Of a DNA stretch of 5,901 bases, positions 1-5,845 are shown one piece after another. Made by a program: the position numbers and the translations under genes. This DNA is from Bacteroidota bacterium (GTDB lineage Bacteria > Bacteroidota > Bacteroidia > Cytophagales > Cyclobacteriaceae): the NCBI GenBank assembly GCA_023431285.1, contig JAEYXN010000133.1, forward strand, positions 1-5,901, written 5' to 3'. Numbering within the stretch: position 1 is the stretch's first letter; every line of letters begins with the position of its first letter. Under the pieces are notes generated by a model. That model did no database searches. It saw only the letters and a list, made by a program, of their open reading frames with translations, and was not told the DNA's origin.

Positions 1-660
1 CCGGAGCTCAAAGCTGAATACGACAAAATAGGGAGGACTTACGGGAACGGAGCGTTTGCTGCTGCCGTCACTGATTTCCTTAAGTCAATTACGGTAGATG
101 CGATTCTTACGAACTCTTATTCCGGACAAGCAGGATTCCCGCTCACCGTTATGGTGAACGATATTCACAAGATGAAAACCATGAAGGTCACGCTCGAGAG
201 TGCGTCTGGTCAGGTGATTGAAGAAGGGAACGCTGCGTTCATGCCGGGCTCGTCAGGTTATTGCTACGTAACCACGGTGGATATTGCCAATGTCGACGGA
301 CTTAAGTTGTCTTCAGCTTTCTTTGAAGTATTTGCTGGCATGCGCCATGCAATGCAGCATCGTTATTCCATCGCGATGCTAGAATTGGTCATAGGCGGCA
401 TAACCGTGGGTCTGCAAGTAGCCTTTATAGTCTTTCAGCATTCTCGCTGGACCTTCCTTGTTTCGACCACCTTGTTATTCGGTATTCGAACAATACAAGA
501 TTGCTGGTCCCATCACAATAGGCCCACAAGTATCCCTGATGGGTACTCCCATTCTTTTCGCTTTCTGGCACCTTCATGCCGGTCTCATCAGCTTGGAGGT
601 AAGGGCTGGCCAAGATTTTTCTTCTCAAAGAAAGGGCATATGACGGTGGCCCAGGACTAA
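1..660 (+). CDS. Unnamed Bacteroidota protein, 5' partial, C-terminus lost and replaced by antisense read-through of an IS66 remnant
   Basis: The frame is open from base 1, and the protein-like sequence begins there (PELKAEYDKIG), so the gene starts left of the window; the ATG at 151 is internal. The authentic part runs to about base 312. Residues such as YSGQAGFPLTVMVND, the VTLESASGQVIEEGNA strand pattern and an aromatic-rich YCYVTT stretch resemble a family of unnamed Bacteroidota proteins of about 150-230 residues that I recall only as hypothetical proteins. Those normally end shortly after the GLKL strand with a segment like VTDLPGN. Here that ending is missing. After DGLKLS the reading frame runs antisense through a decayed transposase and stops at 658-660, adding about 115 meaningless residues. 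Function unknown; the alternating hydrophobic pattern suggests a beta-sandwich, which is inference. Probably a pseudogene. Confidence 0.55.
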   Translation, partial: PELKAEYDKIGRTYGNGAFAAAVTDFLKSITVDAILTNSYSGQAGFPLTVMVNDIHKMKTMKVTLESASGQVIEEGNAAFMPGSSGYCYVTTVDIANVDGLKLSSAFFEVFAGMRHAMQHRYSIAMLELVIGGITVGLQVAFIVFQHSRWTFLVSTTLLFGIRTIQDCWSHHNRPTSIPDGYSHSFRFLAPSCRSHQLGGKGWPRFFFSKKGHMTVAQD

Positions 661-663
661 TTC
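313..663 (-). mobile_element. IS66-family transposase remnant (internal fragment, frameshifted, with stops)
   Basis: The minus strand from about 663 down to 313 encodes a recognisable stretch of the IS66 transposase core (DDE catalytic region). The first block is KILASPYLQADETGMKV, then GYLWAYCDG and NLVLFEY. After a +1 frame change near 466-476 the second block reads GPARMLKDYKGYLQTHGYAAYDQF, then HRDGI and LHCMAHASKYFKES. The D of QADET is the family's first catalytic acidic residue. The second block carries an in-frame TAG at 379-381 and a TGA at 313-315. Only about 115 of the usual roughly 450-530 residues are left, and no terminal inverted repeats or accessory orfs are visible, so the element is dead. 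Its lower end abuts the truncated plus-strand gene. The exact upper boundary is uncertain (about 630-665). Confidence 0.85.
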
Positions 664-689
664 CGAATTGGTTGGACGTTGGACACCGG

Positions 690-718
690 AAAAGCCCTGG
701 ATGACATCCAAGGCCTTT
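690..718 (-). terminator. Hairpin terminator, distal copy
   Basis: A near-perfect palindrome centred on base 704 pairs AAA(A)GCC...TGGATG with CATCCA...GGC(C)TTT, with one A-C mismatch at 693/715. Read on the minus strand it ends GGGCTTTTCC, the usual form of a Bacteroidota intrinsic terminator. It lies 3 nt beyond the tRNA-Asp relic and 51 nt after the GIY-YIG stop, so it may end that transcript. Bases 690-714 are identical to 1039-1063, the terminator after the intact tRNA. Confidence 0.6.
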
Positions 719-720
719 CT

Positions 721-786
721 GCGGACCGGACGGGACTCCAACCCGTCCCGAATCCTCGGGATGACAGGTCAGGCATTCTGACCAGC
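721..786 (-). pseudogene. Degenerate tRNA-Asp relic (D-arm to 3' end)
   Basis: Read on the minus strand this aligns to the intact tRNA-Asp at 1108-1181. GCTGGTcAGAATGCCTG matches the D-arm region with one change, and CCTGTCA matches the anticodon side. GGGTTgGAGTCCCG plus CCGGTCCG matches the T-arm and 3' acceptor strand with one change. The 5' acceptor strand (GGACCGG) is missing, an extra A follows GCCTG, and the anticodon-variable region is rewritten, so it cannot fold as a tRNA. Two small perfect hairpins remain side by side, 729-747 (the T-arm) and 746-761. The GIY-YIG reading frame ends inside this relic at 769-771. Confidence 0.75.
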
Positions 787-1032
787 ACTCCCTTCAATTA
801 GTCGTTGATAGAAATCTCTGTTCCGCTGCGCCTTCAAAACGCGCTCACGCTTAAGAGCTTCAGTTTTCGTTAGATAAGTCTCAGTGTAAACAACTCTCCA
901 GGCACATGCCCTGGAGGTGTAACGGGTACGACCAGAATTGTGTCTGGACAATCTGGCTTCAACGTTCGAGGTCGATCCAATATAAAATGAACCATCCTTC
1001 TCGCTTTGGAGGATATAAACAAAATAGCACAT
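769..1032 (-). CDS. Small GIY-YIG family nuclease (UPF0213-like)
   Basis: This encodes 87 residues, a typical size for stand-alone GIY-YIG proteins. The domain fills almost the whole chain: the GIY strand is FVYILQS (4-10), the YIG strand is FYIGST (16-21), the conserved Arg sits in the helix EARLSRHNSG (R27), and the catalytic Glu helix is TEALKRER (E58 or E63). The family cuts or nicks DNA with one metal ion; the role of these small members is unknown. I chose the ATG at 1032 because the family begins within a few residues of the GIY strand. An upstream ATG at 1056 would add MSSRAFPV, which is a translation of the terminator hairpin. The last seven residues and the stop come from tRNA-derived sequence. 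No promoter is visible: the tRNA terminator lies 6 nt upstream of the start, so expression may need read-through. Family call is firm; mobility is inferred. Confidence 0.88.
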   Translation of the reverse strand: MCYFVYILQSEKDGSFYIGSTSNVEARLSRHNSGRTRYTSRACAWRVVYTETYLTKTEALKRERVLKAQRNRDFYQRLIEGSAGQNA

Positions 1033-1038
1033 AACGGG

Positions 1039-1067
1039 AAAAGCCCTGGATGACATCCAAGGCTTTT
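1039..1067 (-). terminator. Hairpin terminator after tRNA-Asp
   Basis: This palindrome is centred on base 1053. AAAAGCC pairs with GGCTTTT and TGGATG with CATCCA, giving 14 stem positions with one G-T wobble and a one-base centre. On the minus strand it ends in GGGCTTTTCCC, 40 nt downstream of the tRNA 3' end. The symmetric A and T tracts would let it work in both directions. It sits directly before the GIY-YIG start. Confidence 0.65.
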
Positions 1068-1107
1068 AGTGTGCCCCCCGATCTTAAATAACCTAGGGCT
1101 TTTCGTG

Positions 1108-1181
1108 CGGACCGGACGGGACTCGAACCCGCGACCTCCTGCGTGACAGGCAGGCATTCTAACCAGCTGAACTACCGGTCC
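1108..1181 (-). tRNA. tRNA-Asp (anticodon GTC)
   Basis: The minus strand folds as a full 74-nt cloverleaf. The acceptor stem GGACCGG/CCGGTCC is seven perfect pairs with discriminator G. The D-arm contains AGCTGGTTA. The anticodon stem CCTGC/GCAGG surrounds loop CTGTCAC with anticodon GTC. The variable loop is AGGTC, and the T-arm is GCGGG-TTCGAGT-CCCGT. It closely resembles bacterial tRNA-Asp, and G at position 73 is an Asp identity element. CCA is not encoded (CAC follows), so the end must be added by nucleotidyltransferase. It has its own promoter about 40 nt upstream and a terminator 40 nt downstream. Confidence 0.97.
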
Positions 1182-1221
1182 ATTTTCCCCTTCTTAGCGA
1201 TTGTGTCGCTGAATGGGAGTG

Positions 1222-1252
1222 CAAAGATAACTTTGGCTCGGGTTTCTCCAAA
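1222..1252 (-). promoter_or_regulatory. Bacteroidetes-type promoter of tRNA-Asp
   Basis: On the minus strand TTTG (1252-1249) is followed by exactly 19 nt and then TATCTTTG (1229-1222), a perfect match to the Bacteroidota sigma-ABfr consensus of -33 TTTG and -7 TAnnTTTG. Transcription would start near 1215, giving a leader of about 35 nt that is removed from the tRNA 5' end. Confidence 0.8.
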
Positions 1253-1308
1253 GATTGCGAAAAAAAAATTGCTCGCTGCCGCTCCACTGCCAGTTCGCAA
1301 ATCAATCG

Positions 1309-1316
1309 TACTTTAG
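1309..1316 (+). promoter_or_regulatory. Possible -7 element for the DUF937-like gene
   Basis: TACTTTAG differs by one base from the Bacteroidota -7 consensus TAnnTTTG and lies 57 nt before the start codon. No TTTG is seen at the -33 position, so support is weak. Confidence 0.3.
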
Positions 1317-1329
1317 CTACCTCTCCGAT

Positions 1330-1344
1330 TCCGGAACTTCCGGA
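1330..1344. repeat. Short perfect palindrome in the leader of the DUF937-like gene
   Basis: TCCGGAA, one central C, then TTCCGGA: seven perfect pairs, 29 nt before the start codon and just downstream of the candidate -7 element. It could be an operator half-site pair or a leader hairpin. It could also be chance. Confidence 0.35.
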
Positions 1345-1372
1345 TCTGTATTTTACTTAAACTCTTAAAACT

Positions 1373-1840
1373 ATGATCGACCAGCTCATCAACCTCGTCA
1401 AGCAGAACGCCAGCGAGGCCATCCTAAAAAACCCCGCAATACCCGATCAGAAAAATGATGAAGCCATCAATGACATCGCCCAGAATATCTTCGGCGAAAT
1501 CCAGGCACAGGCTAAAGGTGGAAATATCCAGCAACTTGCAGGCCTCTTCGAAAAAGGGAACTCTTCCAGTCTGACCAGTAACCCAATCGTTGCGCAGCTT
1601 ATCAATACAGTAACATCCAGCCTCGCCACCAAATTCGGCATCCCCGCCAACACAGCTCAACAAATTGCCTCACAAGTGCTTCCAAAGGTAATGGGTCAAT
1701 TCGTGAACAAGACAAACGATCCCAACGACAAAGACTTCGACCTGCAGGACATGCTCGGTAAATTTGCCGGCAACAGCAGCGTCGGTGACCTGATAGGCAA
1801 AATCGGCGGCGGCGGACTTGGCAAAATGTTCGGAGGATAA
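1373..1840 (+). CDS. DUF937-like protein
   Basis: This encodes 155 residues with no signal peptide and no membrane segment. The N-terminus MIDQLINLVKQNA, the NPAIP motif (20-24), SNPIV (69-73), a helix around FGIPANTAQQIASQVLP (88-104) and the KTNDPNDKDFDLQDMLG segment (113-129) match a set of Bacteroidota proteins related to DUF937, a helical family of unknown function. The tail is rich in glycine (GKIGGGGLGKMFGG, 142-155), as is usual for the set. The ATG fits the family start exactly; no Shine-Dalgarno site is visible. The gene stands alone, with the tRNA divergent upstream and the next gene convergent 4 nt downstream. Family assignment is from memory of motifs; no function can be stated. 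Confidence 0.85.
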   Translation: MIDQLINLVKQNASEAILKNPAIPDQKNDEAINDIAQNIFGEIQAQAKGGNIQQLAGLFEKGNSSSLTSNPIVAQLINTVTSSLATKFGIPANTAQQIASQVLPKVMGQFVNKTNDPNDKDFDLQDMLGKFAGNSSVGDLIGKIGGGGLGKMFGG

Positions 1841-1867
1841 GAATCTATCTCGCCTCCTCAATTTTTT
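1832..1867 (+). terminator. Possible terminator of the DUF937-like gene, inside the convergent gene
   Basis: GGAGG (1832-1836) can pair with CCTCC (1853-1857), with inner AGA/TCT pairs, and a run of six T follows at 1862-1867. The hairpin begins before the stop codon and lies over the 3' end of the opposite gene. The stem is short and interrupted, so this is tentative. Confidence 0.35.
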
Positions 1868-2915
1868 CTTCAGCAACTTCCAGATCGTCTGAGTCCGCTT
1901 CCTTAACTTCCTTTTCGTTCTCAGCTACCTTCTCCGGCATCAATCCTACTTCTATCAGAATCGGAAAATGATCGGAACCAACAGAAGGAAGACGCTTCAG
2001 ATCGAAAAGATAAAAATGCGATGAGCAGAATACGTGGTCCAATGGCCAGCGGAACAAGCGATAATCCGCATGGAAGGTGCTGAAGAAACCTCTTCCTATC
2101 CGGGGATCCAGCAAACCACTCACCTTCAGGAAAAGGTTCGTAGTATAGCTCCATGCGACATCATTGAGGTCTCCGGCTACAATGACCGGCAACTTACACT
2201 TGCGTGCCTCCTTCCCAATGATGAGAATCTCCGCATCGCGCTCTGTAGATTCAGGGGACTCTTTAGGAACCGGAGGCCTGGGATGGAGACAATATAATCT
2301 GAATGTTCGCCCATCGTGGCAGCATATGTCTGCCGTAATAGACGGAATATCATCGTCCACCAGAAACCTCAGTGAATAGCTCTTGATGGGAATCTTCGAA
2401 TACAACAGCATCCCATACGTGTTGTCCTGTGGCTGCAGTACCCGATGTTTATATTCAGTTAGCGCCTTGTCGGCTTGCTCTTTCCACTTTTCATCGGTCT
2501 CCACCAAAAGGACAATCTGAGGGTCATGCTTTTTGATCAGATCAAAACAAAGGTGAAAGTTGGTATTATCCTGGAAGACATTCGAAATGAAACACCGGAT
2601 ACCTTCTGCATCTGCATGAGTGTTCTTTTTCATCTGACAGGTAGCCAACGGGGTATAGTCCCAGATCTGCGTGCCCAGGTAGACGATATTGAGGAACAAA
2701 GCGCACAAAAACACCAGATCTGTACGATTGGTCCAGTCTGCAAAAGGCAGAAATGCAACAAATATCGCAGACGAACACCAGAACTTCTGCGATCGCGGAT
2801 AGTCAAAGATGCGGATGTACCACGCGTTGGCACGGATAAGCGGTATAAGAGAAAAGACCACGAAGGCCCACCCAACCGTCATCAGGATACCTTTCGATAC
2901 TTCAATCCACGACAT
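1845..2915 (-). CDS. Membrane-anchored endonuclease/exonuclease/phosphatase (EEP) family protein
   Basis: This encodes 356 residues. Three hydrophobic segments at about 10-28, 45-60 and 65-85 anchor the N-terminus, and the catalytic domain follows from about 106 to 325. EEP motifs appear in order: SNVF (N112), VLLVETDE (metal-binding E139), CLHPRPP (H211), VAGDLND (D249, N251), GFFSTF (276-281), PLDHVF (D293, H294) and VGSDHFPI (D315, H316). All residues expected for the metal-dependent phosphoesterase fold (DNase I, exonuclease III, sphingomyelinase-like) are present, so the enzyme is probably active. The order TM segments then EEP resembles the YafD-like group, whose substrates are not settled. 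The tail (about 328-356) is strongly acidic and outside the domain. It is divergent from the sensor kinase, 232 nt away, and no clear promoter is seen. Substrate could be nucleic acid, a phospholipid or a phosphoinositide-like compound; the sequence does not decide. Confidence 0.88.
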   Translation of the reverse strand: MSWIEVSKGILMTVGWAFVVFSLIPLIRANAWYIRIFDYPRSQKFWCSSAIFVAFLPFADWTNRTDLVFLCALFLNIVYLGTQIWDYTPLATCQMKKNTHADAEGIRCFISNVFQDNTNFHLCFDLIKKHDPQIVLLVETDEKWKEQADKALTEYKHRVLQPQDNTYGMLLYSKIPIKSYSLRFLVDDDIPSITADICCHDGRTFRLYCLHPRPPVPKESPESTERDAEILIIGKEARKCKLPVIVAGDLNDVAWSYTTNLFLKVSGLLDPRIGRGFFSTFHADYRLFRWPLDHVFCSSHFYLFDLKRLPSVGSDHFPILIEVGLMPEKVAENEKEVKEADSDDLEVAEEKIEEAR

Positions 2916-3147
2916 AGAATTCTATTGCTTTTTGCTCTATGAGGAAAATAAAGTGCCAGCGGCAAGGAAGAACGGAAAACCCAATCGACCTCCGATTTCC
3001 GAAAATCGCGTGATGCAAATCTCCTCCGGTTAAGACGTACTTCTTTCTGATCATCTGGGGCCTGTCGGAGGGAACTGGCTCATTATTTTTTACCGCGTAT
3101 CGATCAAACCCGGAGAATTCATATTTTAGAGGTTCTCAACCTAACTG
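2916..3147. other. Divergent intergenic spacer
   Basis: The spacer separates the EEP gene from the sensor kinase gene. A small hairpin, CGATTT-CCGA-AAATCG, lies at 2993-3008. TATTTTAG at 3122-3129 resembles a -7 element for the kinase but lacks a TTTG at -33. I see no supported ORF or RNA gene here. Confidence 0.4.
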
Positions 3148-5145
3148 ATGCCGCTTTTGTCCAGGCCATGTCTTCTTATAGCATTGCTTTGCATTGCAAC
3201 GCTTCGCCTCTCCGCGCAAACTAACTACATCATCGGTGATCCCTCGGTCACATACCGTTTAGATTCAGTCGCTTCTGTTTTCATCGATGAAACCAAAACA
3301 CTCTCCTTTGATAATATCCTTTCTTCAGAACACCAGGCCAGGTTCGCGGACACGGACGGAAACCTGACTTTCGGTTACCAGGACACCAATATCTGGATAC
3401 GATTCAACATAAAAGCGTCGGACGCCGGGAAGGAATGGCTTCTTAATGTCCCTGCTCCCTACCTGGAATACATCAATTTCTACCAGCTTGTTGACGGCAA
3501 GTGGAGGAAATCTGAATCAGGATATTACAGGAAGAAAGCACCGGAAGCAATGTACACGGGACACGTTCTTCCGCTGGTTTTCTCCAATGAAAATGAGGCG
3601 CTGGTCTATGTTATGGTTAGCGGGAACGGGCCGAAGACTTTCCCTGTCTTTGTATCAACCAAAGAGTCTTTGACACGCCAATCACTGGCTGCCCATCTCG
3701 GTTACGGAGTGTTCTTCGGAATCCTGATCGTGATGTTTTGCTACAACCTCTTCATCTACCTCGCACTTCGGAACATCAATTTCCTTCTTTACATCATCAC
3801 GATTGTGATGACGTTTCTCATTTTCGCTTCCGCTTCGGGATACGGCGGACTCTACCTGTGGCCGGACTTCCCGCAGATGAACTATTATGCAGGAAGGATC
3901 TCCCTTCCATTGCAAGGAATCGCCGTCGCAGTTTTTACACTTAGCTTCCTGGAGGTTAGAAAATATTCGACGGTAATGTATTACATCATTCTGTCCGTGA
4001 TCCCTCTCTCAATTCTTGCGGGTATCCTTATCGTTACGGGCTTAATGTATTCGGCCGGGAACCACCTGATATCTATCGGGACGATCAGTTACATGACTGC
4101 CGGGATCGTATGTCGCGCGAAAGGAAACACCGCGGCCAGCTACTTCATCGCGGCATGGAGCATCTACCTCGTAGGAGGCCTCCTGCTGACACTAAGGAAC
4201 AGCGGACTCTTGCCTTACAATTTCTTTACAACACATTTCGTCGAGATTGGCGCAGCAATGGAAACCATCATCATTGCCTTTGCACTCGCGGAACGTTACC
4301 GCCGACTTCGCATCGAAAAAGAAGAAGCACAATCGCTGGCACTGAAGCTCCAACAGGAAACAAACGAAAAGCTTGAGATCAAGGTGGCTGAAAGGACCAC
4401 AGAGCTTTCTAATTTGAATGAGAATCTTCGTCGCACATTGGAGACAAACCGTATTCAAACGAAGATCATCGAAGACAAGAACGCGGAGCTTGATTCATTT
4501 TTCCATCGTGTTTCGCACGACCTTAAAGGACCGATGGCCTCGCTTCGTGGACTAGCTCACCTTGCGCAGCTCGAAGTACAGGACGAGGTTGCAAAGAATT
4601 ATTTCAACAAACAGCTCCAGCAGATCGAACGGATTGAACTAATCATCAATGGACTGATCAATCTCACGAAACTCAATCAGTCTAACCTCGAATCAACACC
4701 CATCGATTTCCACCGGCTTACCGATGAGTGCATCCACGCTTTCCAGGCGCATCCGCGATTTGCAGCCATAGAATTTCGAAAGGATATACAGGAAGGCCTC
4801 ACATTCCATTCAGAATGGACATTGGTAAACGCTATTCTGCAAAACCTCGTAGAGAACGCAATCAAATACTCATCAGACATCAACCCATACGTGCTCATCA
4901 GAATATTGTGCGAACCCGAATTCGTGGTGATTGAAGTTGAAGACAACGGCCAGGGTATTCCTTCAGAACATCAGTCACGCATATTCGAAATGTTCTATCG
5001 CGCGACTACGAATGCCTCTGGCTCAGGCCTCGGACTGTATATTCTGAAGAGATCTGCAGATCGTCTTAATGGTACCATTCAAATGAAAAGCGAAGAGAAG
5101 AAAGGATCTACGTTCACGGTGCGCCTTCCCCTTTATCCGAAGTAG
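3148..5145 (+). CDS. 7TMR-DISM sensor histidine kinase
   Basis: This encodes 665 residues. A signal peptide (1-23, probable cut at SA|Q) leads into a periplasmic sensor resembling 7TMR-DISMED2 (about 30-170; note NIWIRFNIKA and the WLLNVPAPYLEYINFYQL strand set). Seven membrane helices follow (about 183-385; 7TMR-DISM_7TM), then a coiled coil (about 385-450). The HisKA domain has phospho-acceptor H457 in FFHRVSHDLKGPMASL. The HATPase_c domain has N-box LVENAIKYS (N570), G1 DNGQGIP (599-605), the F-box IFEMFYRA and G2 GSGLGL (625-630). All catalytic motifs are intact. It should sense a periplasmic ligand, possibly a carbohydrate, and autophosphorylate in the cytoplasm. There is no receiver domain and no co-oriented regulator. 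Its 3' end overlaps the convergent response regulator by 32 nt. The ligand and partner are unknown. Confidence 0.95.
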   Translation: MPLLSRPCLLIALLCIATLRLSAQTNYIIGDPSVTYRLDSVASVFIDETKTLSFDNILSSEHQARFADTDGNLTFGYQDTNIWIRFNIKASDAGKEWLLNVPAPYLEYINFYQLVDGKWRKSESGYYRKKAPEAMYTGHVLPLVFSNENEALVYVMVSGNGPKTFPVFVSTKESLTRQSLAAHLGYGVFFGILIVMFCYNLFIYLALRNINFLLYIITIVMTFLIFASASGYGGLYLWPDFPQMNYYAGRISLPLQGIAVAVFTLSFLEVRKYSTVMYYIILSVIPLSILAGILIVTGLMYSAGNHLISIGTISYMTAGIVCRAKGNTAASYFIAAWSIYLVGGLLLTLRNSGLLPYNFFTTHFVEIGAAMETIIIAFALAERYRRLRIEKEEAQSLALKLQQETNEKLEIKVAERTTELSNLNENLRRTLETNRIQTKIIEDKNAELDSFFHRVSHDLKGPMASLRGLAHLAQLEVQDEVAKNYFNKQLQQIERIELIINGLINLTKLNQSNLESTPIDFHRLTDECIHAFQAHPRFAAIEFRKDIQEGLTFHSEWTLVNAILQNLVENAIKYSSDINPYVLIRILCEPEFVVIEVEDNGQGIPSEHQSRIFEMFYRATTNASGSGLGLYILKRSADRLNGTIQMKSEEKKGSTFTVRLPLYPK

Positions 5146-5845
5146 GCCTGCCCCGCTCCACCTTCATCACATACCCCACGCCCCTTACGTTTTCGATACG
5201 CATTGTCTCATCTGGCTTAAGATATTTCCGAAGGCGAGATACAAAAACATCCATGCTCCTCGCAACGAAAAATCCGTCATCGGCCCACACCGTATTAAGA
5301 AAGACTTCACGTGCAATCAGTTTGTCCGGATTCCTGAAGAACAACTCAAGAAGCCGTGCCTCCTTATAGGTAAGGCGGGTAGAAACACCGTTAGATTCCA
5401 AGAGCAAATCGCTTACATCAAGCTTCGATCGTCCCGCGCACAAGGTTTTTCCATCAGCCGAGCCGGACTTTCTTCCGGATCGTCTCAGCACTGCATCTAT
5501 ACGGTACTTAAACTCTTCAATACTGAACGGCTTACACACATAGTCATCCGCCCCGGATTGGAAACCTTTTATCCGATCTTCTGTCTGACTCCTTGCAGTG
5601 AGAAACATAATGGGAACTTTCTGATCATACTTACGGATTTCATTCGCAAGATCAAATCCGTCACGCTCAGGCAACATGATATCGAGGATACACAAATCGA
5701 AAGGCCTGCTGTGGAATGCCGACAACCCTTTCTCTCCGTCCCTGAATACATCAACACTCCACCCGAACGAGTCAAGGTAATCCTTTATAAGAAAGCCAAG
5801 GTTCTCATCATCCTCCACCAGCATTATTTTAGTTGATGCTATCAT
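5114..5845 (-). CDS. OmpR/PhoB-family response regulator
   Basis: This encodes 243 residues. The receiver domain (5-120) has the acidic pair E11-D12-D13, phospho-acceptor D55 in ILDIMLP, T83 in FLTAR and K105 in CKPF, so it should be phosphorylatable. A winged-helix DNA-binding domain (about 133-228) follows, with LTYKEARLLELFF (158-170), recognition helix RSMDVFVSRLRKYL (196-209) and the wing motif RIENVRGVGYVM (216-227). The start codon shares an ATGA with the stop of an upstream histidine kinase, which implies translational coupling and a cognate pair. The last ten codons lie over the 3' end of the convergent 7TMR-DISM kinase gene; the tail RGRPTSDKGEGAP is beyond the domain. Target promoters are not evident here. 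Confidence 0.96.
   Translation of the reverse strand: MIASTKIMLVEDDENLGFLIKDYLDSFGWSVDVFRDGEKGLSAFHSRPFDLCILDIMLPERDGFDLANEIRKYDQKVPIMFLTARSQTEDRIKGFQSGADDYVCKPFSIEEFKYRIDAVLRRSGRKSGSADGKTLCAGRSKLDVSDLLLESNGVSTRLTYKEARLLELFFRNPDKLIAREVFLNTVWADDGFFVARSMDVFVSRLRKYLKPDETMRIENVRGVGYVMKVERGRPTSDKGEGAP

Larger units (their letters stand above)
690..1124. repeat. Paired direct repeats (tRNA-Asp 3' part plus terminator) bracketing the GIY-YIG gene
   Basis: Two blocks occur twice in the same order and orientation. The terminator block is identical over 25 nt (690-714 and 1039-1063). The tRNA 3' block is identical over 18 nt (721-738 and 1107-1124), and weaker similarity continues to 786 in the relic. 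The blocks are about 6 nt apart in the distal copy and about 40 nt apart in the proximal copy, which has an extra stretch (about 1068-1106) that begins with another AAAAGCCCTAGG half-hairpin on the minus strand. The arrangement resembles an insertion or tandem duplication at the tRNA 3' end. Confidence 0.75.

Noticed and set aside
458..643. A 61-codon plus-strand frame
   Set aside because: It is antisense to the IS66 remnant.
671..684. Tandem GTTGGAC repeat (two copies of 7 nt)
   Set aside because: It is too short and isolated to support a function. It may be a slippage scar near the IS66 and terminator boundary.
1033..1056. Upstream ATG of the GIY-YIG gene, adding eight residues
   Set aside because: The added residues are encoded by the terminator hairpin and do not fit the family N-terminus; the ATG at 1032 does.
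690..1067. The two spaced repeats as a CRISPR array
   Set aside because: There are only two copies about 350 nt apart, with a gene between them. The repeat is a terminator hairpin.
870..1157. A 95-codon minus-strand frame that starts in the tRNA (MPACHAGGRGFESRP...)
   Set aside because: GRGFESRP is the familiar false translation of a tRNA T-arm. The rest overlaps the GIY-YIG gene out of frame and the terminator.
2475..2942. A 155-codon plus-strand frame
   Set aside because: It is antisense to the EEP gene, which has a full set of family motifs. The frame shows no recognisable protein pattern.
4677..4946. Minus-strand frame opposite the kinase ATPase domain
   Set aside because: It is a shadow of the kinase coding sequence, with no motif of its own.
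5558..5836. A 92-codon plus-strand frame
   Set aside because: It is antisense to the receiver domain of the response regulator.
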